Shown here in pieces: positions 1 through 11,253 of a DNA stretch of 64,000 bases. The notes under the pieces are model-generated. The model was not told the DNA's origin, did not search any database, and saw only the letters and a program-made list of their open reading frames with translations. Numbering within the stretch: position 1 is the first letter of the stretch; each line of letters opens with the position of its first letter. The stretch lies in assembly GCA_011319805.1 (NCBI GenBank), contig SJRY01000038.1:434001-498000 (forward strand). The letters are read 5' to 3'. A program made the position numbers and the translations under genes. Origin of the DNA: Macrocybe gigantea (Eukaryota; Basidiomycota; Agaricomycetes; Agaricales; Callistosporiaceae).

Positions 1-336
1 ATATCGACGCCTCTTGTCACGGTGCTATCTCCGCCACGGTGTCCTCGTCACAAAGGCTAGTTTATCTCCTATCGGAGAAGGTTCCGTGCCAAAAATGGAC
101 TTGGTCATAACCATGGACGCGTAAGCCCGTCGCCGACTCGGGCAGCCAGCCTTGTATCCACTGCAAGATTATTATATCAAGCCATTCCAGGATCGGACAG
201 ATGTCACGAGGCAATGGAGTGATAAACAGTTTGATAATCGATTAGCGAAGGAGCCCACGTCCGAGTTTCTGACTTGGCTTTTGTTTCTGTTCACCACCTG
301 CCATTGGATTTGCATCTCTGTTGCATCTAGTTCGAA
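1..336. other. Upstream region, no gene seen
   Basis: No convincing coding exon, repeat or core promoter motif is visible. It is presumably the 5' flank of the aldo/keto reductase gene that starts at 337. Confidence 0.5.
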
Positions 337-2161
337 ATGTCGAAGCCTGCTCCAGCGAACTTGCCACGAAAAATGAAATATGGTGGGTGTGTCGTGCTAG
401 AGTAATGCATAGAGCGTTAGAATTGAACTGGTGCTTCATCTATCCAGTCCACCTTGGGGCTTCTGGTCTCAAGGTGTCCAGGATCATCCTAGGGTGCATG
501 TCCTATGGCAGTCCAGAATGGATGCCCTGGCTTTTGAATGAGGAAGAAGGAATCAAGCAAATCAAATACGCGTACGCGTTACCTTTGTCTCCGACTGTAG
601 CATCGACAAACTTGATTCTTTTCAATTGTCTAGATATGATCATGGAATCAACGCATTCGATACTGCAAACGTATATTCTAACGGAGGATCTGAAATCATA
701 CTCGGAAAAGCTATCAAGCAACACAACATACCCCGGGAGGAAATCGTCGTGATGACCAAAGTGAAACTCGACTGCCATCCTTTGTGAATGTACGGACCGC
801 TGACGGACTCGGGCATCTACGCAGATTTTCGGTATTGTCTGCCGTGAGCCCGGCACGATGATGTCCGCTGGTCAACTGGCCGATGAAAATGGTTACGTCA
901 ACCAGTATGGACTGAGCAGGAAGGTACGCTGCCAGAGACGATGATTTGTTTAATCAATAAACTGATTTGATTCGTCCTTAGAACATTTTTGAAGCTGTAA
1001 AGAACAGTTTGCAACGTCTTCAACTTGACTACATTGACGTCCTCCAATGTTTGCAACGTTTCTATATTTCATGCAGCAATTGATCTCATGCTTTTCAGGC
1101 CACCGATTCGACGAACACACGCCGATCGAAGAGACCGTGAGGAATTTTCTTCTCTTGTCACGCATAACAGCCTAAATGAGCCTTTTCCAGTTGCGCGCTT
1201 TGGATGATGTTGTCAAAGCTGGATATGTGCGATACATCGGCTGGTCCAACCTCCGCGCATACCAATGTAAGCATCGCATTCCAATCTCCGTTTTGCTGAT
1301 TAAACTCAAATGCGTTAGTCCATATGTTACAGAGTGCGCTCCCGATGCCATCATCCTCCGCTGACTGATCTGACAGCATCAATCAGACTACGCCATCACC
1401 CACAACCTGACTCGCTTCATCTCTTTGCAAAACCACTATAACCCTCTCTACAGGGAGGATGAACGCGAAATCTTCCCGACTTTAAGGGTGCGCACTTGTC
1501 GTGATTCGTGTCGTTACGTTTTCTGAACGTCGTGCGTTCGCATTGTACAGCACTTCGGTGTCAGCCACGTCCCGTGGTCTCCGCTCGCTCGTGGACTCGT
1601 CACCCGTCCTCTTCAGGACCAAGACACCACCCGTGGTGGAGGCGACTTGTCAGTTTCTAGAAATTGCTCATCCATCTAAGCTTTGTTACTGACGAATCCT
1701 CCTCCCCATCCTTAGCTTGCACCAGGGATACATGAAGTACGAATCTAGCAAGCATATAATCAACAGGCAAGTGGCGATGATCAGTGTTGTGCCGGTCTTC
1801 GTGCTGAAGATCTTTGGACTCCAGGGTGGAAGAAGTCGCAAAGAAGAAGGGTGTCACCATGGCTCAATGCTCTCTCGCATGGCTCTTGGCCAAAGATGGT
1901 ACGTTCATAACCCCAATCTTCATCCATGAATTATACCCTTACTGTGCCGCCTCCTCTAGTCATTGCGGCGCCAATCGTTGGAACCACCTCTATTGACAAG
2001 CTTCAGGCTCTCATCGGTGAGTCGCCGTTTCCTCGCAATGTCGAATTCACCTGACAGGCGATGCCCTCCCTCCAGACGCTGTCGACATTGAACTGACCCC
2101 AGAGGAGGTCAAGTACATCGATGAGCCCTACCAGCCTCAGGAGATCTTCATGTACTCTTAA
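337..2161 (+). CDS. Aldo/keto reductase, multi-exon
   Basis: Predicted cytosolic NADPH-dependent reductase of aldehydes and ketones. The model starts at the ATG at 337 (exon 337-382) because joining to 448 gives the family N-terminus YVHLGASGLKVSRIILGC. Later exons give FDTANVYSNG with the catalytic Asp region, FGIVCREPGT, LDYIDVLQCHRFDEHTP with the catalytic His region, VKAGYVRYIGWSNLRAYQ, HYNPLYREDER, VPWSPLARGL and the C-terminus PYQPQEIFMYS before the stop at 2159-2161. A 15-nt exon at 1319-1333 restores the frame between RAYQ and YAITHNL. The intron starting at 1767 has a GC donor (gcaagt). About a dozen exons join without a frame break, so the gene looks intact. The sequence resembles the versiconal-acetate-reductase/aryl-alcohol-dehydrogenase-like AKR group; the actual substrate is unknown. 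It is convergent with the aldehyde dehydrogenase downstream. Confidence 0.9.
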
Positions 2162-2527
2162 ACCGCAGAAGTTGACCTTTTGTAATTGCTATGTTTTCCC
2201 AGTGTCAGGCAGTAGACGGCCGGCCAGCTCTCCAGTTGTATTATTTCGTGATGTGAATGCATGACTTTTTGACCACAGTATGCAAACATGACTTGCACTC
2301 ACCTAGTGCAACTACGAAGGGAATGAATTGGGATGCGGATGCGAAAACAACCTTTTAATTTTGACAGGAGCAACAAGTCACTATAATATGGAATGCTCTA
2401 TCTATACAATTCATATATGGTGCGCATGTAAGCAAAACCAGTTGTATAATCATGTTGGTAATGCTCAAGAAGTTGTCCGAAAACCTTGCTTCCAACGGCC
2501 GTGCCACACAAGAACATTACCTGGGAA
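2162..2527. other. Convergent intergenic spacer
   Basis: This is 3' flanking sequence shared by the aldo/keto reductase (+) and the aldehyde dehydrogenase (-). It is AT-leaning and no further gene or repeat is seen. Confidence 0.5.
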
Positions 2528-4978
2528 TCATAGTTTAACGCCAGTGTTGACGTGGACAGACTTGACGTGAGTGTATCTGTCGCAGAAATCAGGAAACTGT
2601 GAGGACTATACAATTCAAAGACAGCTCACGTCTCGAGAGCGGCGTGCCCTGCTTCGATGCCTAACCCCGACTGCTTCCACCCTCCCAGCGGAACGGAGAA
2701 GTCCCCGCTGTTCGTGCAATTTATCTGGGAATTGCACAGCGTGATCAGCTCTCATACAAGATGAATTGCGTTTAATCAGCGTACGAATGCGGTGCCGGCT
2801 TCAAGCGCATGAGATACGCGCAGCGCTCTGTTGAGGTTCTGGGTAAAGACGCAGCTGGCAAGGCCGTACGCCGTGTTGTTCGCCTGTTCTATGGCGTCTA
2901 ACGAACGACGATATCATCCAGCTCGGCCACGACAGTGGAAGAAAAAAAGGCGAACCTTCTTCGTCTCTGAATTTTATGACAACGGCTACAGGCCCAAAAA
3001 TCTCTTCTTCGACGATCTTCATGCCTGCTTTGGCTTCGGTAAAGATGGTGGGTTTGATGTAGTACCCTCCCGGAACGTCTGAAGGTTCGCCGCCTATCGC
3101 CACTGTAGCGCCGGCTTTGATGCCTGCGTCGATGTACCCCATGACGCGCTTCTTCGGGTCAGTATTGGACGGATAGGACGACGGAAATATGAAACAGACA
3201 TCATATTGTGCTTTCGATACTTGTGGGCCATGTTTCGTTTCCGGAGCGAATGGATCACCTGTGGCGTCACCCAGCGACTTGGCTATGGCTATAAATTTTT
3301 CTATAAATTGGTCGTATATGCCTTCTTGAACATATATACGGGAACCAGCGATACACGCCTGCCCTGTGAACCGCATCAGAGCGATCATCACGAAGCTCAA
3401 CGGCGCTCAAAACAAAACCGGCTTACCCATGTTGAAGCTATCAGTCGGAAACACCTCATCAACGCTGAGCGCCACAGTGAATCAGAAGACGAGGAAGACG
3501 TACAAGATTCCATGTGATGCCCATTTCGCTGCCTGTTCTAAATCTGCGTCATCAAAAATAATGTTCGGACTCTTTCCGCCCAGTTCAAGCATGACGTCCT
3601 TCAAATTGCTCTTTGCGGCTGCTTCCATGATTTTCTTGCCCGTCAACGTACTGCCTGTAAACGCGAGTTTTGAAATTTTGGGGTGTTCGCTGATGGCCTG
3701 GCCTACAACGTGGCCTGTTTGCGTCACCATGGGTGACATGCTCTAAGCACATTCGCTTCACGGAAAATGAGAAATAGGCCCTACCGTAACCGTTAACAAT
3801 ATTGAGGACACCTGGAGGAAAACCGGCTTCATTGATGAGTGAGGCAAGCTTGAGAGAGGTGAGCGGGGTGACTTCGGACGGTTTGAGGATAACTGTGTTG
3901 CCTGTGGCTAAAGCTGGGGCAATCTTCCATGCGATCATGATCACTATTAATGTTATGTCCGTTCTCTTCAGTCAAAGACTATGAAACAATGGCGGAAGCC
4001 ATACATGGGAAATTCCAAGGCGTAATTTGGCCCTTTGATGTGCATCATCACATGAATAATCCAGATATCAGAAAAGAGAGGAAACATACGACCACTGAGC
4101 AGCGTAAAAGACATTAGTTTGTTAAACATCATGCGGCCTCGAACTGAAGACAACAAACCTCCATACGGTTCACGTCTGGTGTACGAGAACTTTGCTTCTG
4201 TTGTCTATACATCGTGTTTCAATGGAATGATCCGTATCTCATCTTCTGGAGCAGCAATACCTCGATTGTTTGTCCCATAGTCTTGCCTGCCCAACCTGCA
4301 TAGTACCTGAACGTGTCCACGACCGATGCGATTTCGAACGTTCTCGCCGTTTGATAGATCTTCCCTAAAGGCAAAGGATAGTGATCTCTGATGTGGCCTA
4401 GGGATCATTCTCGGGCCTCCAGGCTCACCGACATCCAGCGCCTCGAGCGCAGCAAACTCATCTATATTTTGTTCTATCAAGTCAGCGAGCTTGTTCAGGA
4501 GCTTTCCCCGTACAGCGCCTGGCGCTTTCAGGCCCCACGATGTCTTGAACGCCTGTTGGAAACGCAAACAGAAGGGGAAGAGAGGGCGTCACCATATGAT
4601 CGCATACTCAACCGCGGAATCGGACCACTAAGTAAACGCACAGCGGCGACGTCATACCTTAGTCGCCGCATCGACAGCTCTGTCTATATCCCTCTTGTCG
4701 CCTGCGCCGACCGTCGTTAGGACTTTGCCGGTTGCTGAATAATTTCCATTTATTCACAGCATTCACGAGACGCTCGTGATGAAACTGACCAGGATTAACA
4801 ACCCTGAGGCAGTTTGTCATGAGAGAAGTGAAACAGTCGGGATGAATTGGACTCACTCTAGCGATTGCCCAGCCTCGATGGGGTCTACAAATTCGCCATT
4901 GATGAACAGGCCGGTGTTCAGAGTCACCGTACCCTTGTAGGCAGGGGTATCAAATGTATATTTGAACGTTCTAGGCAT
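2528..4978 (-). CDS. NAD(P)-dependent aldehyde dehydrogenase, multi-exon
   Basis: Oxidises aldehydes to acids. The start at 4978 gives [16 protein letters not shown], followed by [14 protein letters not shown]. Reading down the minus strand, exons give [118 protein letters not shown] with the general-base Glu, [16 protein letters not shown] with the catalytic Cys, [11 protein letters not shown] and the C-terminal [32 protein letters not shown]. This is full length for the ALDH superfamily (about 500 residues) with no organelle signal evident. A 5-nt exon at 4090-4094 supplies the two valines of VVGQ. One junction, between NFP (about 4000) and MIMIAW (about 3943), is one base out of frame with any GT-AG pair I could find; all the others join cleanly. 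The gene is divergent from the GMC oxidoreductase. Confidence 0.92.
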
Positions 4979-5022
4979 CGAATAAGATGAGCAAAAGCGA
5001 CGTTGATCATGGCGTGCTGCTG

Positions 5023-5030
5023 TATTTAAA
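5023..5030 (-). promoter_or_regulatory. TATA-like element of the aldehyde dehydrogenase gene
   Basis: The minus strand reads TTTAAATA about 45 nt upstream of the ALDH start codon. Assigned from position and composition only. Confidence 0.35.
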
Positions 5031-5826
5031 TCGGCCACGAAGCATAGGAGGTTCTCGACGTGACCCGACTTTGCTAGGAGTCCGGTGCGATGCTAATTTC
5101 CCTGATAATCCGAGTTGGTACGTTACTTTGAACGAACCCGGGTTAGTGCGTGGAATGAAGGCGTCAGGAGCCGAAGCCATGTGCCAAACACGTCCTAACT
5201 CCGACTCCCAACTTGACCTCCAAAAAATTTGCTGAGTCCGAGGACAGGTTAACTCCAATTGTCCGATTGTTCCTCAATCACTGACAGCGGCTTTGTAATG
5301 ATCGTTTCTCAGCAATGATGAGAACTTACCCAGCTGTGTGTTCTTCGACCTGTCATCACCTTCATCTGCACAACGGCCATGTTGTGGATACCATGAATAC
5401 CGTCGGATGCCAGTAGGACACACAAGAGCCTGTCTCAAACCACCACTCCAGGCCTCAGGCTCCAGGACCCACCCATGCTAACTATCGTTTTTTATCCTAG
5501 AAATTGATTCTAATCTCAACGCCTATGATGCCAACTGTCACGGCACGCAAGACTCAAAGCAGCGCTTATCCAGATCGACAGTGTCGTTTGTATTGCAGGA
5601 CCGCCCGCCCCTTCAAGCTCCATTTATCGACGTTTCAGTCACTTTGGTTGCACAACATGACAGGGGAAACCGTGCGCCAACAAGCCCTCACACAGATTAT
5701 GATCAGGCTGCGAGAGACCGGCCATCGTCGCCTTGCGTCGGGGATAGCCCATTCAAATATATCTGGTTCCCGTGGTTCAGGGCAGTAAATAGCCATACCA
5801 GGGGAACGGGATGGCGACGGGACGGG

Positions 5827-5833
5827 TATAAAT
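5827..5833 (+). promoter_or_regulatory. TATA box of the GMC oxidoreductase gene
   Basis: TATAAAT lies 53 nt before the start codon at 5880, a plausible spacing for a core promoter with a short 5' leader. Confidence 0.5.
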
Positions 5834-5879
5834 GCTACTGCATCCAGGCGGGTGCCCTCAAGTCAGTTGTATGGGAAAT

Positions 5880-8776
5880 ATGGCTCTCTCTCGCAGATTG
5901 CTTAGTCTCGCGATCCTCGCGACATCCTATACAGCTCTCGGAGTCAACGGTAGGAAAAATCATTCACTTTGCGACCATTTCTGATAGGACAGGGTTCAGG
6001 TGAAATATCCGATGGTAAATCCTTTGCATCTCAAAAATACGATTATCTTGTCGTAGGGGGTCAGCATGGTTATATTTTGTCGTTGCTTCTATTGACTTGG
6101 ATGCACTATAGGTGGAACTGCAGGAGTTGTCGTTGCAACGCGTCTATCGAGAACCCAAACATCCTTGTCGGATTGATTGAGGCCGGAATTTTCCACAGAG
6201 ATGACCCCAAAATCGACAGACCTACCGGATTCGGTCAACCTTTCGGTGATCCCAACTATGACTGGTTGTATAGTAGCATTCCTCAGCCGGCACTCAACGG
6301 ACGAATTATCCCGGAGCCAAGGTATGGTACCTCGCAATGTTCTATATTTAGGCGACTCACACGTGCGTTTGTCGTTGCTTAGAGGGCGGCTTTTGGGCGG
6401 TTCGAGTGCTCTCAATGCTTTGGTACGCATGCCCCACATTATACCCGTGTCGTGCCTTGCATTCAGACTTTTTTTAGACATGGCAGCGAGGTCCTGCAGA
6501 AGACTACGATGCTTGGGCTAATCAGTTCGGCAATGGGCCTGGCTGGACATTCGAGTCTCTCCTTCCCTACTTCAAGAAGTCGGAAAACTGGACGGTTCCT
6601 CCTCTTATACTGCCGGGACAGGAGAATCCTCCATCGTTTATACAGTCTCATGGTACTGATGGTCCGATCCAAGTCCGTAATCTTTACTTCGAAAAAAGCC
6701 CGCTGTATTTTGACGGTCAATTCTCAATCTCTATATAAGGTCACGTTCAACAATTACTATCCCTCGTCCATTTTAAAGCCTTTCCTGCTGCCAATGCCTC
6801 GGAATTCCAAACAACTACAGTCCGGTAAGTTGTATCGTCAATTTAAGCGATCTCTATCAATCGTCGATCGCTATGTCGTGCGCAGGACCTCGGCGACCCG
6901 TCCAATGTCACCTTCGCCTCACGCGTAATCGACTCCAAGACTGGAAGCGTTCGTATTCTGCCCCGGCGTATTATGAACCAAACGCGGGACGTCGTAACTT
7001 GGTCGTTCTAACCGGCGCACTCGCGTCCAAAGTTGTCTTCTCCAAAACTGGATCTACGCCCACCGCCACTGGCGTTGAATACATTATCAACGGAACCAAA
7101 TATACTGCTTCGGCCAAACGTGAGGTTATCCTCTCCGCAGGTGAGTTTTAAAACCGTCGAGATGTGAACTTGGAACAGTTCTTCATCCATTATTTTGGCA
7201 TCCTCAGGAGCTTTTAATACACCCAAACTTTTGGAGCTGTCTGGGGTCGGAAACGGTACTTTACTTCGCAAGCTCGGCATCCCCGTTGTCTTGGACTTGC
7301 CTCAAGTCGGAGAGAACCTTCAGGCGCGTTTGTCCTATTTGACACGCCCGCCGTTATCTGATCTCTCGGTTTAGGATCATAGCAATATACCCTCAGAGGT
7401 CATCGTCAAACCGGGCGTTGTAACTAATGGTGAGTATGACCTCCAGCGTGGCTTGATGTCTCAACAGGACGCTTCACGAATGCTTCCTTTCAGACGACCT
7501 CAGATGGAACGCGACGTTCGCACAGGAGCAGCAAACGCTGTAGTACGGATTCTGCAGGGCTTATTCTATTGGCATCACTCACACCTTTTGCTCCTCCAGC
7601 GACACGACACTCACTGGTGCCTTGTCTTACACAACTGCGTTGTACTTCGAAATCCCCATCCAGAAGTTTGTCCAATCGGCCGACTTTGCCTCTCTTGTGG
7701 CGCTCTTCAACTCCAGTGCAATTCCACAGAACGCCCTTCAGCGCGTGCAGTATAATATCTTAAAGGAAAACATCAGCAAAGGGCGCATTTGGCTAGAGTG
7801 GTCGATCGTTCCCAGTGGTGGCATGGTCAGCCCTCCCGCAGCCAACACTTCGTACTTGTCTCCGATCATCCTGAACTACCATCCTCTTTCTCGGGGCTCC
7901 GTGGTAAGTACACGTCTGCTGTTGTTAAACACAGTCGTGATTATGATGCGTTTTTGCCCCCTTCAGCACATTAACAGCTCCGACCCCGCTGCCCCTCCTG
8001 TCATCGATCCCAACTTTTTAAGCAATCCCTTCGGTAATTGCTTTCGTAATCCGGACTGTCATTTTTCACATACAGATGCCACTTTCTGCAGACGTTGCCA
8101 TCAACTCATACGGCGTATTCTTCTCCAGCAAATGGATGCAGACCGCTCCCATCTCAGAGGATATCGCCAACCAGACGTCTCCCAATCCTGACATTCAAAC
8201 TATCGAAGAAATGTCTACGTGTGTATCTTCACCACATTAGCTATCTGTCCCAAGGTACTGAAGTTCGGATGTGCACGGATAGGTATGTGAGGAATAACAT
8301 AAGGGTAAGCCCGCCACCGTAGCTTACAATGTCGCCCTCTTTGCTAACGAGATGCAGAGCACTTTCCATCCATTCGGTTTGTTCTGCGTCTTTCAGCAAA
8401 TATACGTCGCTGATCAATGCCCATTTAATAGGTTCCACGCCTATGGCTTCGCTGAGCCTCGGAGGTAAGCCTCGCAAGTACGTCTGAGATGGTCGAAAGG
8501 TCTAATGCATTCTTTACAGGCGTCGTCGATTCCAATGAGGGTCTATGGCCTGAAGAACGTCCGCATTGTTGACGCTGGTATGGAACGACCGTAATGCATG
8601 GCGAACATGATCATTTAGCTTTTTTTGACAGGAATCTTCCCGGCACAATTGGTGCCGCCTTGACGCCCACAGTGTATGCAGTTGCCGAAAAGGTTCGTAC
8701 TCCATACTGCCTGTATTGATTAATGCCTGATGGTAACACCGCAAAGGCCGCCGACATTATCAAGAGCTCCTTCTAA
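5880..8776 (+). pseudogene. GMC oxidoreductase (aryl-alcohol-oxidase-like), frame broken
   Basis: A flavoenzyme of the glucose-methanol-choline family, expected to oxidise alcohols extracellularly with release of hydrogen peroxide. Exon 1 encodes a signal-peptide-like N-terminus (MALSRRLLSLAILATSYTAL). The FAD-binding VVGGGTAG block follows at about 6040-6130, then [76 protein letters not shown], the His-containing STFHPFG block near 8360, and the C-terminal YAVAEKAADIIKSSF ending at 8776. Splice sites look canonical apart from a possible GC donor after ENLQ. The frame nevertheless breaks near 6147, 6788, 6946, 7541, 7597 and 8641, most often as if one base were missing, while the protein blocks on each side stay well conserved. 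It is therefore either a very young pseudogene or a functional gene with assembly indels. The exact GMC subfamily is uncertain. Confidence 0.8.
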
Positions 8777-9925
8777 TCATTCACTTAAACTTCTATCAGG
8801 CCGGGCGTCTTTCTGTTATTAGACACCTTCAACCAGCCAACTCGATAACTTCACACGCAACTCGTCGTAATTTTTTGTAGTTATTTTTATCTTTGCCTTT
8901 ATCGTAAAACAGAAGTATAGCACGTCGTTAACTCTGGGCAACAAGCCGCTGACGAGCCTCTTGCCATTCATCATTCATGCTAGTGCGTCCTGATCATCCG
9001 CGCCAAGTTTCCCTTTCTTTCGAGGTCTTTCACAATCGCCTGTTGACATACAAGAGGGCATTTGATAAACCCGACTTCGGTGTTTGAACAGGACCGAAAC
9101 TATGACTCAGATTTGTTGAGCTCCACCTCAACAGCGGTATGTGAAGGAGGGCGAGCGCCGGAGCATTCTTCTTCTGAACGACCGAGGAGTGTCTGCCACA
9201 ACACCTTAAAGTGTAGGTCCACACTCTCCCCAAGGGTTCCAGGCTCAGCTTTTGCGGCACCGACAGCCTCAGAAGTGATGAAATTTCAGTGCGATCTCTA
9301 CTCCTTTCAGCGCCTGGGATCACGTTCATATGTTCTCCGAGTCGGTTCTAAGCTGCGTTTCCGTAACTATCGCGGAGCGGTCGTAGTCGGGCAGAGATTT
9401 TGCTGTGTAGCGACGAAACGGACGGCACTGCCATGCCATTTTACAGCATTGAGGTTGCAGGAATGAGCATAAGCGCTCGGGCGCCAGATCTTTGGTATCT
9501 CTTCTCAGCATTTTTTGGGCAAAAAACTCTGATGACCTGCTTGCCATATTTTCAATGACTACGCCCTATGACCCCTCACTGAGCGAGTGATCTGTGTCGT
9601 CGATGAATCAGTGCTTGGAGAGCGGTTCACACCATAGATATAATCACCTTACGCATTCATTCCTGCGGCGAAAACATGGCATCCACGACAAGGCGGTGCT
9701 GAAGGGATATGGGTGTGAGTCATCCACGCTTTTTGCACCACGCCGTCAATTCAAATTATGTAAATGAGGGGACAGTGCCCGCCATTTTGAACCTTTGGCA
9801 TTCTATCACCACACAGTATCCCAACAGTAGAGAGAACGTTTTGCAATGATAAGCTGTACTCATCACCTCGCCTCTCGAATCATCTGCGTCACACTCACTC
9901 TTGGTCTTGACGACAGCGACGACAG
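8777..9925. other. Intergenic, no gene recognised
   Basis: It contains the 3' flank of the GMC gene and the unresolved 5' end of the next gene. Short open frames on both strands near 9030-9547 match nothing I recognise. Confidence 0.45.
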
Positions 9926-10269
9926 GAGCTACGATCGCCGCTGGCGTTGTAGGCGCTGTCCTAACGCCGGTTCTTGCAGCGCCCATCCTTGGGCTGGTCG
10001 GTTTCGGTGCAGCAGGACCCGTAGCTGGTAAGCCACTATGTATCAAGTCCTAGACGTTGCACTCAAGCAATCTGTTGCTCTTTCTAGGAAGTCTTGCCGC
10101 AGGTATTCAGGCAGGTATCGGTAATGTTGCTGTGGGGTCCTCGTTTGCGCTGGCACAGAGCATCGCCATGGGTGGGGCAGCCGTTCCGGCATTTGGCATT
10201 GCCATTGGAGGTGCAATCGCAGGCGGCACAACGGCAGCCGCACAACGCCTTTCGTCCTGGGTGAGGTAG
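9926..10269 (+). CDS. ISG12/Ifi-6-16 family small membrane protein (5' end unresolved)
   Basis: Two exons, about 9926-10027 and 10088-10269, joined by a GT-AG intron, encode a glycine/alanine-rich hydrophobic protein: GAVLTPVLAAPILGLVGFGA, then GPVAGSLAAGIQAGIGNVAV, then a second glycine-rich hydrophobic run ending in AAQRLSSWVR. The central GLVGFGAAGPVAGSLAA block is characteristic of the interferon-inducible 6-16/ISG12 family. Metazoan members of this family are small proteins of the mitochondrial or nuclear membrane; fungal members exist but their role is not established. The exon frame stays open upstream to about 9868, where in-frame stops occur, so the first exon or start codon is not placed. 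Several predicted membrane segments are likely. Confidence 0.7.
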
Positions 10270-11253
10270 CCGACGTCACACCGTTTGTCGCACCCATAGC
10301 ACCAAACAGTCTCCGACCAATTCTTGTTTTACTCCTATTACTCGTGTCAATTGGCTAGGATTTTTTGATAGCACAAAGGCAAAGGAAGCCTGATAGGCTC
10401 ATCAGCAAAATAGAGAAAGGTCACACAGAGCAGGTTGGCCATGTACGCACCATGCTGTGTTGCGGTAGGAATGTCGTAAGAATGGACCAGACGATGTGCT
10501 TCACAGTCAAGAACAGATCTTCCATTGGCCTTCTGCCTCAAAGAGATGTCATGCGACTGAAATCCACCAACTAGGATCCTTCCATTGAATTTTCCAGGCG
10601 TCCACGGCATTTTAATTAACTTGTACCACATCCAGGCAGTCCTAAATATAAACGCACATCCGGTTGACGGATCATATACATACCGTATGTCACTAGCTTT
10701 GACCGTGATTGTCCATTGCTACGGGAGGTGTCGCATTGCCCGGGCCCGAGGAGATAATGCACCTCTGGTAACTTGTACAAACATCAACAGAATATTTGGG
10801 ATTTTCCATCGTGCATGAATAAACATATCCATCATGCCGGTGTGGTCAGTCCGACATGTATACAGAGATTTGTGCATGAGATCATGGGTTAGGACGCACA
10901 GTGGCCGAACGATCCACGCACCCACCGGAGGCGCTTCCTCGCTCTGGTTTGTGATGTTGATCAGCAGCAGCCTGAGGGATAAACGTATCAATAAACCCTT
11001 GGTTGAGGATGGCTCACTGAGAAAACGGACAGATGTGGAGTAGAGTCACGAAAAGCGAAGCGTCATTGATCGAAAAAATGGCTCGGTCAACGGTGAAAGA
11101 GCAAGCAAGTTGCGATGCAAGTTCATGGCTCTGGGCATGTTTACAGATCAAGATGTGATATAGAAAAACTGAGCATTACGAAATGCATTTCACATGTCAT
11201 ACACGAGCACTACTGGAAGTCGATGCATATGAGTTTCATTATCGAATATCCGT
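10270..11253. other. Intergenic, no gene recognised
   Basis: Short open frames lie on both strands, none with recognisable motifs or splice structure. Most of this is probably 3' flank of the two convergent neighbouring genes. Confidence 0.45.

Larger units (their letters stand above)
4979..5879. other. Divergent intergenic region between ALDH and GMC genes
   Basis: About 0.9 kb separates two start codons that face away from each other, so both promoters must lie here. A TATA-like element sits at each end. Open frames on both strands around 5007-5258 match no family and look like chance. Confidence 0.6.

Noticed and set aside
5007..5258. Overlapping open frames on both strands upstream of the ALDH gene
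   Set aside because: No family residues, and the location is exactly where the two divergent promoters must be.
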